NCBI GenBank assembly: GCA_963752755.1
Contig: CAVVZJ010000022.1
Span: 124,001 to 188,000, forward strand
Source: CAVVZJ01 sp963752755
Lineage (GTDB): Bacteria > Planctomycetota > Planctomycetia > Isosphaerales > Isosphaeraceae
DNA: 64,000 nucleotides
Direction: 5' to 3'
Positions 19,006-27,825 of the stretch are shown here, piece by piece (position 1 is the first letter of the stretch; every line of letters starts with the position of its first letter). Made by a program: the position numbers and the translations under genes. The notes below the pieces were generated by a model. The model saw only the letters and a list, made by a program, of their open reading frames with translations, was not told where the DNA came from and ran no database searches.

Positions 19006-19635
19006 ATGCCGCCCGAACTACGACGACCATTCGATCCCTGGTCCTCCGCGCTGCAGCACCTCCGAGGCGTGGATCCTCGCTGGGCCGAGCGGATCGAACG
19101 GCACGGCCCCTGCCCGCTCCGGCCACGTCGGGACCGGTTCGGGACCCTGGTGCGTGCGATCATCGGCCAGCAGATCTCGACGAAGGCCGCTGCCTCGATC
19201 GACGCCCGACTCCGCGACCGCGCCGGTTCGCCCCACCGGCCCGCTCCGTTGCTCGAACTCGGCGAGGATGGCCTGCGCGGGGTTGGCCTCTCGGGCGTGA
19301 AGGCCCGCTACGTCCTGAACCTGTCCGAGGCCGTCGCCTCCGGAGCCCTGCCCTTGCACCACGCCGGCCGCTGGCCCGACGACGAGGTTGTGGTCCGGCT
19401 GACGGCCGTCAAGGGCATCGGACGCTGGACGGCCGAAATGTTCCTGATTTTCGCCCTGAACCGCCCGGACGTCCTGCCGGTCGGCGATCTCGGCGTCCGC
19501 TCCGGACTCCGCCACTATTTCGGTCTCGAAGCCCTGCCTACCCCGGAACAATGCCGGACCCTCACCGAACCCTGGCGCCCCCACCGGACAGCCGCCATGT
19601 GGTACCTCTGGCGGGACCTCGACGTTCTAAAGTAA
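19006..19635 (+). CDS. DNA-3-methyladenine glycosylase, AlkA-like (HhH-GPD superfamily)
   Basis: A 209-residue base-excision repair enzyme that should remove alkylated purines from DNA. It shows FGTLVRAIIGQQISTKAAAS (about 45-64), typical of AlkA/MPG-II glycosylases, then the helix-hairpin-helix and catalytic region LTAVKGIGRWTAEMFLIFAL followed by the catalytic aspartate in LPVGDLGVRSG. ATG 19006 begins MPPELRRPFDPW; the same frame is open far upstream, but that part is the antisense of the FG-GAP gene and not coding. The ribosome site is weak. It stands alone at the edge of the mobile-element zone. Confidence 0.9.
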   Translation: MPPELRRPFDPWSSALQHLRGVDPRWAERIERHGPCPLRPRRDRFGTLVRAIIGQQISTKAAASIDARLRDRAGSPHRPAPLLELGEDGLRGVGLSGVKARYVLNLSEAVASGALPLHHAGRWPDDEVVVRLTAVKGIGRWTAEMFLIFALNRPDVLPVGDLGVRSGLRHYFGLEALPTPEQCRTLTEPWRPHRTAAMWYLWRDLDVLK

Positions 19636-19754
19636 GCCTTGTGCCATTAAGAAGTTACGGCGAGCCGATCCACTTACGTGCACCGAAATGCACCGGCTCA
19701 TGATCCCGGAATGGTGGACGGTGCTTGCAGGTCGCCCTTTGGATTGCTGTCCTC

Positions 19755-20192
19755 ATGGCGGGTCGTGACGCACACCGAGAGGCACCGGCGCTGGACTTCC
19801 CGCTGACTGACTTGATGGACCAGGCCGCCTGCTACGCGCGGATCGTCGAGGCCCTCGACCCCGACGGCCTGGCCTGCCCCCGAAGCGGTGGCGATCGGTT
19901 CGGCGTGCATCGCCGCCACCGCGAGCCGATCATCGACTACCGCTGTCGCGATTGCCGGCGGGTGTTCAACGCCTTCACCGGCACGGCCCTCCAGAAGACC
20001 AGCCGGAGCCCCGCGGCGCTGGTCCTGATCCTTCGCGGGATCGCCCAGGGGGCTCCGACGGCTCGGCTGGCCCGCGAGTTGGACCGCGACCGGAGGAAGC
20101 TGCTCCAACTCCGCCACAAGCTCCAGGAGCATGCCACCGCCGGGCTCGACCCGTCCCCCCTGCCCGACCAGGGTCAGCGCGCACTTTTATGA
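19755..20192 (+). pseudogene. IS1595-family transposase, N-terminal fragment
   Basis: The first 140 residues match the N-terminal part of IS1595 transposases: DFPLTDLMDQAACYARIVEA, a zinc-ribbon region and RVFNAFTGTALQKT. The ribbon normally has CPxC..CxxC; here it reads CPRSGG, so one cysteine is Ser, while CRDC is kept. The DDE nuclease part is missing because the sequence switches near 20172-20185 into the left end of an ISAs1 element. It is inactive on both counts. ATG 19755 (MAGRDAHREAP) is the likely original start; an upstream in-frame start at 19725 is possible. Confidence 0.8.
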
Positions 20193-21433
20193 CGATTTGG
20201 CAAACTCTGCGGTCTTGCGCCCGCTCGTCGGACCGGGTCTACCGACCACCGGGTCGTGAACCCGACCCGGGGGTCGGAGGTCGGCGATGGCGAGCCCCCG
20301 CAGCAGGCGGGACGAGATCGGGGAGTCCTTCTCCGCCCTGGAGGACCCACGCTCCCCCCGCAACCGGCGGCACCCCCGGCCCGGCGTCCTGGTCCTCGCC
20401 GTCCTGGCGGTCCTCGCCGGCGCCGCCGGGCCCACCGCCATCGCCCGCTGGGCCGAGGGCCAGGCCGAACTCCTCACCGGCCGGCTCGACCGGCCCCACG
20501 GCATCCCCGGCCAGGACGTCGTCCGTCGCGTCCTGATGCGGCTCAAGCCCGGGGCCGTCGCGGCCGCCTTCCACGCCTGGATCGCCCGCCTCCGCGACGA
20601 GGCCATCGCCGAGACGGGCGTCGATCGCCCGGTCATCGCCCTCGACGGCCAGACGGCCCGCCGCAGCCACGACGCGAAGAACGACCGCGGCGTCCTGCAC
20701 GTCGTCACCGCCTGGGCCGGCGAGTCCGGGTTGGCCCGGGGACAGGAGGTCGGTGCCGAGAAGTCCCACGAGATCACCGCGATCCCCGAGCGGCGGAAGA
20801 GCAGCGACGTCCGGGCCGGCATCGTCACGAGCGACGCCATGGGGGCCCAGAAGGCGATCGCCGCGGCGGTCATCGGCGGCCAGGCCGACTCCGTCCTGGC
20901 CCTGAAGCGGAATCCCGAGTCGTTGCACGCGGCGGTCATCGAGCACATCGGCGCCATCGGGACGGCCCAGGAACTCACGACGACCGATCGCGGTCCCGGC
21001 CGCCAGGAACAGCGGACCTCCCTGCCGCTGCCGGTTCCCGAGGGCCGGCCGGGTCCGGCCGAATGGAAGCGGCGGAAGTCGGTCGGCGTGGTGACGTCGC
21101 GGCGGCGGGCGGGCGGGGAGCAGAGCCTCGCGGTCCGCTACGATCTCAGCCGCCTGCCGGTGGACTTGGACCGGTTCGCCCGGGCGGTGCGCGGCCCCTG
21201 GTCGGTGGAGAACGCGGGCCACTGGACCCTCGAGGTGACGTTCCGCGAGGACGAATCGCGGATCCGCGAGCGGGGGCTCGGGGCGAACATCCCCTGGCTC
21301 GACCGCTTCACCCTCTCGATCCTCAAGCCACACCCCGACCGTCGCATGAGCCTCGTCAGGAAGCGCCGAAGCTGCGGATGGAGCGAGGGGTTCCTCATGG
21401 ATGTCATTACCGCATTAGCATGTTAGTGTGCGC
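20179..21433 (+). mobile_element. ISAs1-family insertion sequence, about 1.25 kb
   Basis: Contains one full-length transposase gene. Candidate ends are the outer GCGCAC at 20179-20184 and its inverse GTGCGC at 21428-21433, with only patchy inner matching (an ATG/TAA-rich stretch inside each end). No target duplication is visible, so exact ends are tentative. It has landed in an IS1595 gene on its left and abuts a serine-recombinase remnant on its right. Confidence 0.65.
20287..21426 (+). CDS. ISAs1 family transposase
   Basis: A 379-residue DDE transposase, intact. The N-terminal DDE_Tnp_1-associated region FSALEDPRSPRNRRHPRPGV is typical of ISAs1/H-repeat proteins. The catalytic acids are in VIALDGQTARRSHD (first Asp), GIVTSDAMGAQKAI (second Asp) and the C-terminal WSVENAGHWTLEVTFREDES segment (Glu). 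Length matches the family (about 370-380). The C-terminus ends within a few bases of the presumed right terminus of the element. All key residues are present, so it may still be active. Confidence 0.93.
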   Translation: MASPRSRRDEIGESFSALEDPRSPRNRRHPRPGVLVLAVLAVLAGAAGPTAIARWAEGQAELLTGRLDRPHGIPGQDVVRRVLMRLKPGAVAAAFHAWIARLRDEAIAETGVDRPVIALDGQTARRSHDAKNDRGVLHVVTAWAGESGLARGQEVGAEKSHEITAIPERRKSSDVRAGIVTSDAMGAQKAIAAAVIGGQADSVLALKRNPESLHAAVIEHIGAIGTAQELTTTDRGPGRQEQRTSLPLPVPEGRPGPAEWKRRKSVGVVTSRRRAGGEQSLAVRYDLSRLPVDLDRFARAVRGPWSVENAGHWTLEVTFREDESRIRERGLGANIPWLDRFTLSILKPHPDRRMSLVRKRRSCGWSEGFLMDVITALAC

Positions 21434-21769
21434 CGGCCATGGGGCACGCCCACCACCCCGCCAGCCTGGTCAAGCAGGTAGTCTCGCATCTGGTCGATGA
21501 TCTTGGAGATCTGCGAGTCTGTGGTTCGATGCTCGGCAAGCAGCCGGGTGAGGCTCTGTCTGTCCCGGTAGGAGCTGGTCAAATCCTGGAGAACCTGCCC
21601 CCTCGACTTGAGGAACTCTTCGACGAAGGGCATGACCGTCTCTTGCAGGGTGCCGTGGTTGCGGCAGCCGGTGGTGTTGCCCGCCGAGGTCTTGTGAACC
21701 ATGTAGGTCTGACATCGGTAGTACCTGTAGTACCCAGGCACCCTCTTGAGGGGTATGACCGAAAGTCTC
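21434..21769 (-). pseudogene. Serine site-specific recombinase, zinc-ribbon fragment
   Basis: About 110 residues of the zinc beta-ribbon and following coiled region of a large serine recombinase: GYYRYYRCQTYMVHKTSAGN, then GCRNHGTLQETVMPFVEEFL. The catalytic N-terminal domain and the recombinase domain are gone, cut off at 21770 by an IS1182 element, and the C-terminus is cut at the ISAs1 edge. It is a remnant of an integrative element. Family identity rests on the YYRC..C ribbon pattern. Confidence 0.7.
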
Positions 21770-21786
21770 GACGGGCCGGCAAAAAG
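21770..21786 (+). repeat. Left terminal inverted repeat of IS1182 element
   Basis: GACGGGCCGGCAAAAAG, an exact match to the complement of 23599-23615. Confidence 0.9.
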
Positions 21787-21940
21787 GCGGCGAGGGAACG
21801 CCCTCCGGATTATGCCCGGTCGGAGCGGCCGCCTTTGCGTCTCGGGGCGGAAATGGGCCGGGTCGCTGTCCGGCGGGTCAAAATGGCCTGCTCGCGTCCT
21901 CCGGTCCGCTCCCGGACGGCGAAATCCCGCCGATCCGGCC

Positions 21941-23563
21941 TCAGACAGCGGCCCGATAGGCCGCTACCCGGTGGATGTTCAGGCCCAAAGCCCGCAGGAA
22001 CGTCCGGTAGCCCACCGAAGCCCGACCTCGGACTCGCAGCGACGCCAGTCGCATCTGGGACTTCAGCCGCGACATCGTCCCCTCGATCCCCGACCGCCAG
22101 CGGTCCCGGTCCCGGAACCCCTTGGTCCGCTCGCCCAGGCGGCGCTCGCGATTGCGGACCCGGTCGCGTGTGTACTGGAAGCGCTCCTCCTTGCGGCCCA
22201 CCGCCGAGGCCGGGCACGACGCCCGCAGGGGGCACGCGGCGCGGGCCGACGACTCGAACAACGCCTGGATCCGGTCGGCGCCCTCGCTGGTCGACAGCGG
22301 CGCCGGGCCGCCGGGGCAGCGGGTCACGGGGCCGCGATCGTCGCGGTCGAAGTCCTCCAGCGTGATCTTGCCTTGCTGGCTCCCCTTCGGCGGCATCGCC
22401 GGGGCGATCACCTCGACCCCACGCAAGGCCGCCTCCTTGAGGTTCTCCTCGGAGCCGTAGTGCGAGTCGCCGAGCATGACCCGGGGCTTGATGCCGCGCG
22501 CTTCGGTGTCGGTCAGGGCCGGGTCGATCGCCCCGCCGTCGTGGACGTTCATCGGGCCGACCGCCACGTGCGTGATCCGGTCCGGCTTGGCGGGCGGCGC
22601 TCCTTCGGCGCCCGCCCGAGCCTCCGACTCGGGGGCCGGATCGGGGCTGTAGGTCTCCATGACCTGGACCAGGTCGCCCACGCCCCGGTGCGTGTGGAAC
22701 GTCGCGTCGGGGTCGGCCGGGCTGAGGACGTTGCCGCTGGCGATCTCTTCGGGCTCCTTGACCCGGACGCGGGGGCCGGACGCGGGGTCGGCGACGACCG
22801 CGCATTGCTCGGCCAGGACCCGGGCCAGGATCCGGTAGCTCTCCAGCCCGGAGGCCGCCGAGTCGCGGAATTGGGTCACCAGCACGAGCAGGTCGGCGGC
22901 GGCCTCGGGCAGGCGTCGCCTCGATTCGTTCGGCTTGGTCGAGGCGAAGCAGCCGGTCCCCTCGCGGTCGACGTACTTGCGGACGGTCTCGGGGTCGACC
23001 CGGCCGAAGAGGGCCGGCTGGAGGCGCCGGAGTTCGCGGAGGAACTTGCTGACCGACTCGACGATGATGCCGAGCCGGGTCAGGCCGCGCATCGCCGACC
23101 GGATCGCGGTCGAATCCCGTCGTTGCCTGCTCGTGTCGACGCCGATGGCCTGGATGAGTCAGTCGGTGAGCGTGCGGAAGAGGACCTGGTCCAAACCGCC
23201 CTCGATCAGGAGCTGGCGGTAGTTCCGCAGGGTCCGCTCGCACAGGTAGGCATCGGTATCGGCGCGGATGTCGAGGGCGTATTGCCAGGCGAGGTTGAGG
23301 GCGACCGCCTCGACGGTCTCGGCGTCGGTGGTGTCGTGGAGCTGCTGGAGGATCAGGGCGCCGACGACGGCGTGGCGGTCCTTGGTGGGGCGTCCCAGCT
23401 CGCGGGAGAAGCGGGCGGCTAGCTCGGCGACCGGGAGGTGATTGAGGAGATGCTCGCGGAAGACGGCGGCCCAGGAGCGGTCGAGGAGCCTTCGGCGTTT
23501 CTCGCCGAGGTGAGCCCAGGGGTCGAAGAGGTCGCCGGTCTGGTGATCGCGAATAGTGAGCAT
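21941..23563 (-). pseudogene. IS1182 family transposase interrupted by one in-frame stop
   Basis: About 540 codons in a single frame, broken only by TGA at 23159-23161. The N-terminal part has the DUF772 helical domain (RFSRELGRPTKDRHAVVGAL, TVEAVALNLAWQYALDI). After the stop the frame continues at once with LIQAIGVDTSRQRRDSTAIR, the first catalytic Asp region. The second Asp is in VMLGDSHYGSEE and the Glu in GIEGTMSRLKSQ. A Cys-rich segment (ACPLRASCPAS) is typical. ATG 23563 (MLTIRDHQTGDLF) is used because the earlier GTG lies in the terminal repeat. A single base change (for example CGA or TGG to TGA) explains the stop. It is probably inactive unless read through. Confidence 0.85.
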
Positions 23564-23598
23564 GCTACGAGCATCGCGCCCCGGCGGGATTTGCCAGA

Positions 23599-23615
23599 CT
23601 TTTTGCCGGCCCGTC
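23599..23615 (-). repeat. Right terminal inverted repeat of IS1182 element
   Basis: Complement of the left repeat, all 17 bases identical. It marks the outer edge next to the truncated IS630 transposase. Confidence 0.9.
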
Positions 23616-24092
23616 AACTATTGACCTTATCCCCACTTCGACCCGCCAGCGTTCGATGGCCGGCTCGTCGCGCTGGATCGCGCGGGTGATCGGCACCTGC
23701 GGGGTCCATCCCAACCGCTTCAGCAACCGGGACACCTGGCGCTTGCTGTATGAAATGCCGAACTCCTAGGAAAGCACACCGGCGACCGGCTCGCAGGTCC
23801 AGACGTCGCCGCGGAAGCCGTAGGCTTCGGCACCGTGCCAGAGGAAGTCGGGGATCAGTCGCAACTGATCCGGGGTCAGCTTGGGGCTCATGCCGCAACG
23901 GCTCAGGTGGGAGACGTGCGCGTCCCGCCCCCCACGCCGAGCCGCGGCCAGCCATTGGCTCACGGCCCCCTCGGTGATGCCGAGGGCGGAGGCGATGTCG
24001 CGCTGCTTCCAGCCCGATTGCTTGAGTTCCCGCGTCCGCATCCGCCGCCACTCCCTCCAGTCATGAGGCGTGGGGTGCGGCCGGTCCAGCAA
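23616..24092 (-). pseudogene. IS630-family transposase, N-terminal fragment
   Basis: The helix-turn-helix region of an IS630 transposase: LKQSGWKQRDIASALGITEG, then WLAAARRGG, LTPDQLRLIPDFLWHGAEAY, and, after an in-frame TAG at about 23767, EFGISYSKRQVSRLLKRLGW and TRAIQRDEPAIERWR. The DDE catalytic half is missing because the IS1182 element begins at 23615. It is therefore broken by both a stop codon and an insertion. Confidence 0.82.
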
Positions 24093-24246
24093 GGGGTGTC
24101 GAGGTGGACCCGACGCCCGGCTCCGTCGGCCTGTCGATCAGACTTGGGAGAGCGGCCAGGGCGGTCTGCCGATCGGCCATACCAGCACGCACGCACCAAC
24201 CGAGGGTTAGGCCCGCTGTTGAGTGTCGGGCAAGCACCTGTGCCAC
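24061..24246 (-). pseudogene. Tyrosine recombinase/integrase, C-terminal fragment
   Basis: About 61 residues with the C-terminal signature of phage-type integrases: VAQVLARHSTAGLTLG followed by WCVRAGMADRQTALAALPSL. In intact relatives the segment after LTLG carries the nucleophilic tyrosine (RYxH); here it reads WCVR, so the tyrosine is missing. It slightly overlaps the IS630 fragment start. No catalytic Arg or His boxes are nearby. It is a relic of an integrated element. Confidence 0.6.
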
Positions 24247-24285
24247 CTTGACGAGGCCCCGTGTTCACGAGCAGTTGGGGATATC

Positions 24286-24480
24286 TCACGGCGCAACGTC
24301 TTGAGCGGACAGTTGCTCCCGTAGTTCGTCCGGAGTCAGTTTGAGGAACTCGCCGAAGCTCCTCTCGGGTAACTTCAGCCCCAGTAGGCCATACGGAGTC
24401 TTCCCCTTGCGGTGGCCGGTCCGGACCGGAACCGCCGCAGGTTCCAGTACAGCCGCTTCAGGTCCAACTGCTCCGTGCGT
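24286..24480 (-). pseudogene. Degenerate coding fragment of unknown origin
   Basis: Two frames together read EQLDLKRLYWNLRRFR, then KTPYGLLGLKLPERSFGEFL and KLTPDELREQLSAQ before a TGA at 24286-24288. The composition looks coding, and a one-base shift near 24400 joins the parts. I do not recognise the family; its position suggests another mobile-element relic. Confidence 0.35.
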
Positions 24481-24551
24481 GGCCGGCGTGGGGACAGGCG
24501 GTTGTCAGGGTGGCCTCGTGATGGCCCTCATTCCCGGCCGCCCCCGTCTCC

Positions 24552-24701
24552 TTGTCGTATGCGACCTTCCCCTTCCAGCACGACTGGGAGGCGACGCTCG
24601 ACGACCTACCGGCGGAGTCGTGGGATCGGGGCCTGGACGTCGTCCCTCCTGAGGGCAAGACCCTGGTCGTTCCGCATTCCTTGATCGGTTCGACCGCGTG
24701 A
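24552..24701 (+). pseudogene. Short coding-like fragment without a good start
   Basis: This 49-codon stretch reads LSYATFPFQHDWEATLDDLP, then AESWDRGLDVVPPEGKTLVV and PHSLIGSTA before TGA. It has a natural amino-acid mix but no ribosome site or ATG. It may be the tail of a deleted gene. Function unknown. Confidence 0.3.
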
Positions 24702-24996
24702 GACACAAGCAGGAGATCCACGTCCGTCGCAGCCGATGGTGGCCGGCGAAGCGGGTCACGGGCCGGTCGGGATCGCGTTGGGTGAGGTGCCTGCATGCCT
24801 TCCGGTTCGGGCCCACCCCGCTTACGACTCAACAAACCGACACCGACGGTTCGCCGATCAAAGCCCCGACCAGGCATCGCGAAATCGGGGGGACAGCGGC
24901 CGCCGGTTTTGCTAAAGTCCGCGACCGTCACGGCCGATGGCGCGGCCGACGCGACGACGACTCCCCAGGAGGGGGACTCACGGAGGAGCACAACGC

Positions 24997-25806
24997 ATGG
25001 ATGCCCGTTCGCCCCGCGCGGCCCAGGGACTGGCCGCCCTGGGGGCCCTGGCGCTTCTGCCCGTCCTCGCCGGGGCCTCTTACCGGACCCAGAACTTCAG
25101 CGTCGAGGCCCCCACCACCCAGGCTGCCCGTTCGGTTGGCGACCACGCCGAGCGTTGCCGCAAGGCCATCGCCCGCGCCTGGCTCGGTCGCGAGTTACCA
25201 GCGTGGAGGGTCCCCTGCCCCGTCCGGGTCAAGCTGACCGGTGGCGAGGCCGGCGGGGTCACCAACTTCGACTTCGGCGCTGGGGGGGTCACGCACCAGG
25301 AGATCAACGTCGAGGGCCGACTCGACCGCATCCTGGCCTCCGCCCTGCCGCACGAGATCACCCACACCATCTTCGCCGCCTACTTCGGCGGCCCGATGCC
25401 CCGCTGGGCCGACGAGGGGGCCTCGCTGCTCAGCGAAGACCTCCGCGAGATGGTCCGCCACGACAGGATCGTCCTGAGCCTCCTATCCCGTCAGGCCGAG
25501 ATGAGCCTCGCTCAGCTTTTCCGACAGGAACAGTATCCGCCCGATCTCATGGGCTTCTATGGCCAGGGGTATTCCGTCTCCCGCTTCCTCGTCGAGATCG
25601 GCGGGCGTCCCCAGTTCCTCCAGTTCGTCAAGCACGGCATGACCCGTGGCTGGGACGACGCCGCCCGCCACACCTACGGCCTCGCCAACTGCCGCGAGCT
25701 GGACCGCGCCTGGCGCGCCTGGCACAAGGTCACGATGGTGGACGGTCGCGGCAGCCAGCCCCCCTTGATCGTCCGGGCCCAGTCGGACCCCTTGCCCCGT
25801 CGCTGA
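24997..25806 (+). CDS. Exported zinc metallopeptidase (HExxH, peptidase MA-like)
   Basis: A 269-residue protein starting with a hydrophobic signal segment (GLAALGALALLPVLAGAS). The zinc-peptidase signature is LPHEITHTIFAAYFGG (HEITH), followed nineteen residues after the first His by PRWADEGASLLSE, whose Glu would be the third ligand, as in gluzincins of the peptidase MA type. GGAGGAG eight bases before ATG 24997 decides this start over a longer frame at 24937. It sits between decayed mobile elements and a complete transposase gene, so it is either cargo or a resident gene isolated by insertions. Substrate unknown. Confidence 0.82.
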   Translation: MDARSPRAAQGLAALGALALLPVLAGASYRTQNFSVEAPTTQAARSVGDHAERCRKAIARAWLGRELPAWRVPCPVRVKLTGGEAGGVTNFDFGAGGVTHQEINVEGRLDRILASALPHEITHTIFAAYFGGPMPRWADEGASLLSEDLREMVRHDRIVLSLLSRQAEMSLAQLFRQEQYPPDLMGFYGQGYSVSRFLVEIGGRPQFLQFVKHGMTRGWDDAARHTYGLANCRELDRAWRAWHKVTMVDGRGSQPPLIVRAQSDPLPRR

Positions 25807-25939
25807 GCGCCGAGCGGACCACGCCATCCCCCCTCCCCACCTTCGCCTGGTCGCCCATAATCCGTCCTGACCACGAAATGCTCCCGACTTTCCGCACATC
25901 TCGCGGTGAATATCGCCGAATTACCGGGGGGGCTGGGAG

Positions 25940-27727
25940 TCAGCTGCTGTCGGCCCCGGGCACGCCCAGCCGGCGGAGGACCTGGCGATGCAGGCGCGTC
26001 AGCTCGGTGGTGAAGACCCCAGCCGGTTGGCCCTGCGCCTTCAGCTCGTGGCGTTGCACGGCCTCGAACAACTCGAGCACCCGCCGCGCCGTCGGGCGGC
26101 GGCAGGCTCGGCCTTCGGGGTACAACGGCAGGCTCTCCACCCCTTCCCGTGCCATCGCACGGCGCCGCGCGCGCTCCAGCAACGCCTCCACCAGCAGGGC
26201 GAAGCCGTACACGCCCAAGAGGGCCGGGACCCGGCTCACCGCCTTCCGGAACACCGACGCCACCACGAAGTCCGTCTTCAGCGGCGAGAACCGCTTCTCG
26301 ATCCGCGGCGGCGGCTGGGACCCCAGCAGCCGCTCCAGGGCGGACAGGGCCGTCACGTGGGTCACCAGCGGGAAGACCCCGTCGCACCATGCCTCGGCGG
26401 CCAGGCGGTCGTGGTCCAGGGGCCAGGACAGGGCGAACCGCGGCGCCTGGTGCCGCACGGACTTCGTGTCCGGGCCCGGGCGGCCACGCTGCGCCTGGCG
26501 GTAGGTCGCGGTGGTCCGCTCCGCGACGGTGACCGCGACGCGGCCCGCGGCCGGGCCGTCGCGGAGGATCGCGTCGACGGCCGGCGTCAGCTTGGCCCGC
26601 TCGCGGGACCGCGTGCGCGGCGAGGGGAGCTGGGCCCGCAGCGCGGCCAGCGTGGTCGCGGCCCGCTCCCGCCGCTTGGGCCGCGTCAGCGCATCCAGCG
26701 TGGCCGGGCGGACGCTGGGGGACCCGAGCCACCGGTCCCCCTCGGCGGGGGGCGCCTCCGGGTCCTGCCCACCGAACCGGTCGACGACCTCGCCCTCGTC
26801 GCGCCGCTCGGGGACCGTACGCCAGCGGGCCTGGCCCTCCCGGACCGCCGCCTGGAAGGCGGCGTCCTCACCGCGGGTGCGGGGCAAGACGGGGAGCAAG
26901 CGGCCACCGTGCTGATGGAGGGGGGCCAGGTTCGCGGCGGTGGCGAGCGTGCCGTCGGCCACGGAGAGGAAGTCGCGGCGGCCGCTCAGCCGGCAGAGCT
27001 GCTCCCAGGGGCCCGGAGGGGAGCGGTCGTCGGTGGCGGTGCCGCTCTCGACCCGCCACTGCACGGGCACGGCCCCGTCGCGGGCGACGGTGAGGAGGCC
27101 GAGCCGCGGCTTGAGGTCGGGTCGGTGGTCCTTGTTGTGGCCGGGGGTGACGGCCAGGCGGAGCCGACCCCGCAGCGTGCGCTCGCGGTCGACGCCCTCG
27201 TCGTCTCCGTGGACGGTGATCGTCGTGGAGGCGTTGTGCCGCTCCTCCAGCGCGACGGCGAACTCCCGGACGGCGGGGGCCACGACGGCCCGAGTGAACG
27301 CGGGGACGTCGGCCTCGAAGAGGCGGTCGAGGACGCGGCCGACGCGGTCGTCGTTCAGCGCGGGCCGCTCTCCGGTGGCGAGCCCCAGCGGTGTCGGGTG
27401 GTGCCGTGCGGCCCACTCACCGACGCCGTAGAGGGGCTCGCGGGCGACCCAAAGGTGCTGCAGCAGGATCATCAGGGCGGTGGCGGTCGGGACGCGGGCG
27501 TGGCGGCCCTCGCGCGGGAGGTGGCCGCGGAGGAAGTCCTCGCGGCGGAGCCGCCGGAGGAGGCGGTCGAGGACGGGCCAGGCGGCGACGCGGGCGGCGG
27601 TGAGGGTGTTGCCGGCGGCGGACGCGTCGGCGCCGGGGTGGCTGGGGGTGGGGCTCACGGTGTCGTCCCGCGACGTCCCGGGTGGTCGCGGGGCGGGCGG
27701 CCGGTCCGCCACGCCCGGTGCCGTCAT
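25940..27727 (-). CDS. IS1634-like transposase
   Basis: A 595-residue transposase, uninterrupted. The N-terminal part has the DUF4277-like region (TATALMILLQHLWVAREPLY, GLATGERPALNDDRVGRVLD). The catalytic core includes TITVHGDDEGV (first Asp), GHNKDHRPDLKPRLGLLTVA (a hallmark of IS1634 relatives), FLSVADGTLATAANL (second Asp) and a C-terminal segment PPRIEKRFSPLKTDFVVASVF. Very high GC and Arg content match the neighbours. I could not find convincing terminal inverted repeats, so the element's limits are not given. Confidence 0.8.
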   Translation of the reverse strand: MTAPGVADRPPAPRPPGTSRDDTVSPTPSHPGADASAAGNTLTAARVAAWPVLDRLLRRLRREDFLRGHLPREGRHARVPTATALMILLQHLWVAREPLYGVGEWAARHHPTPLGLATGERPALNDDRVGRVLDRLFEADVPAFTRAVVAPAVREFAVALEERHNASTTITVHGDDEGVDRERTLRGRLRLAVTPGHNKDHRPDLKPRLGLLTVARDGAVPVQWRVESGTATDDRSPPGPWEQLCRLSGRRDFLSVADGTLATAANLAPLHQHGGRLLPVLPRTRGEDAAFQAAVREGQARWRTVPERRDEGEVVDRFGGQDPEAPPAEGDRWLGSPSVRPATLDALTRPKRRERAATTLAALRAQLPSPRTRSRERAKLTPAVDAILRDGPAAGRVAVTVAERTTATYRQAQRGRPGPDTKSVRHQAPRFALSWPLDHDRLAAEAWCDGVFPLVTHVTALSALERLLGSQPPPRIEKRFSPLKTDFVVASVFRKAVSRVPALLGVYGFALLVEALLERARRRAMAREGVESLPLYPEGRACRRPTARRVLELFEAVQRHELKAQGQPAGVFTTELTRLHRQVLRRLGVPGADSS

Positions 27728-27796
27728 GGTTGTCCGGGGCGGGGGGTCGTCAAGGGGGCGGGGCCTCGCAAAATTGTTCCATCGGCACGCCTTGAT

Positions 27797-27821
27797 GTAA
27801 GTCGCGCAACGCGCGACTTAC
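27797..27821. repeat. Perfect 11-bp inverted repeat (hairpin)
   Basis: GTAAGTCGCGC, a three-base AAC spacer, then the exact complement GCGCGACTTAC. It lies about 70 bases beyond the start of the IS1634-like transposase gene. It could be a terminal/subterminal structure of that element or a stem-loop in an RNA; no T-run follows on the plus strand. Confidence 0.85.
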
Positions 27822-27825
27822 GCTC

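Larger units (their letters stand above)
21770..23615 (-). mobile_element. IS1182-family insertion sequence, about 1.85 kb
   Basis: Bounded by perfect 17-bp terminal inverted repeats, GACGGGCCGGCAAAAAG at 21770-21786 and its complement at 23599-23615. One transposase gene is inside on the minus strand. No target-site duplication is apparent, and the two flanks are unrelated gene fragments (serine recombinase left, IS630 transposase right), so flanking DNA has been lost or rearranged. Confidence 0.88.

Noticed and set aside
19636..19754. tRNA or attachment site at the left edge of the mobile zone
   Set aside because: A small nested hairpin (GAGCCG...CGGCTC with GTGCA/TGCAC) is present, but no cloverleaf or T-loop sequence.
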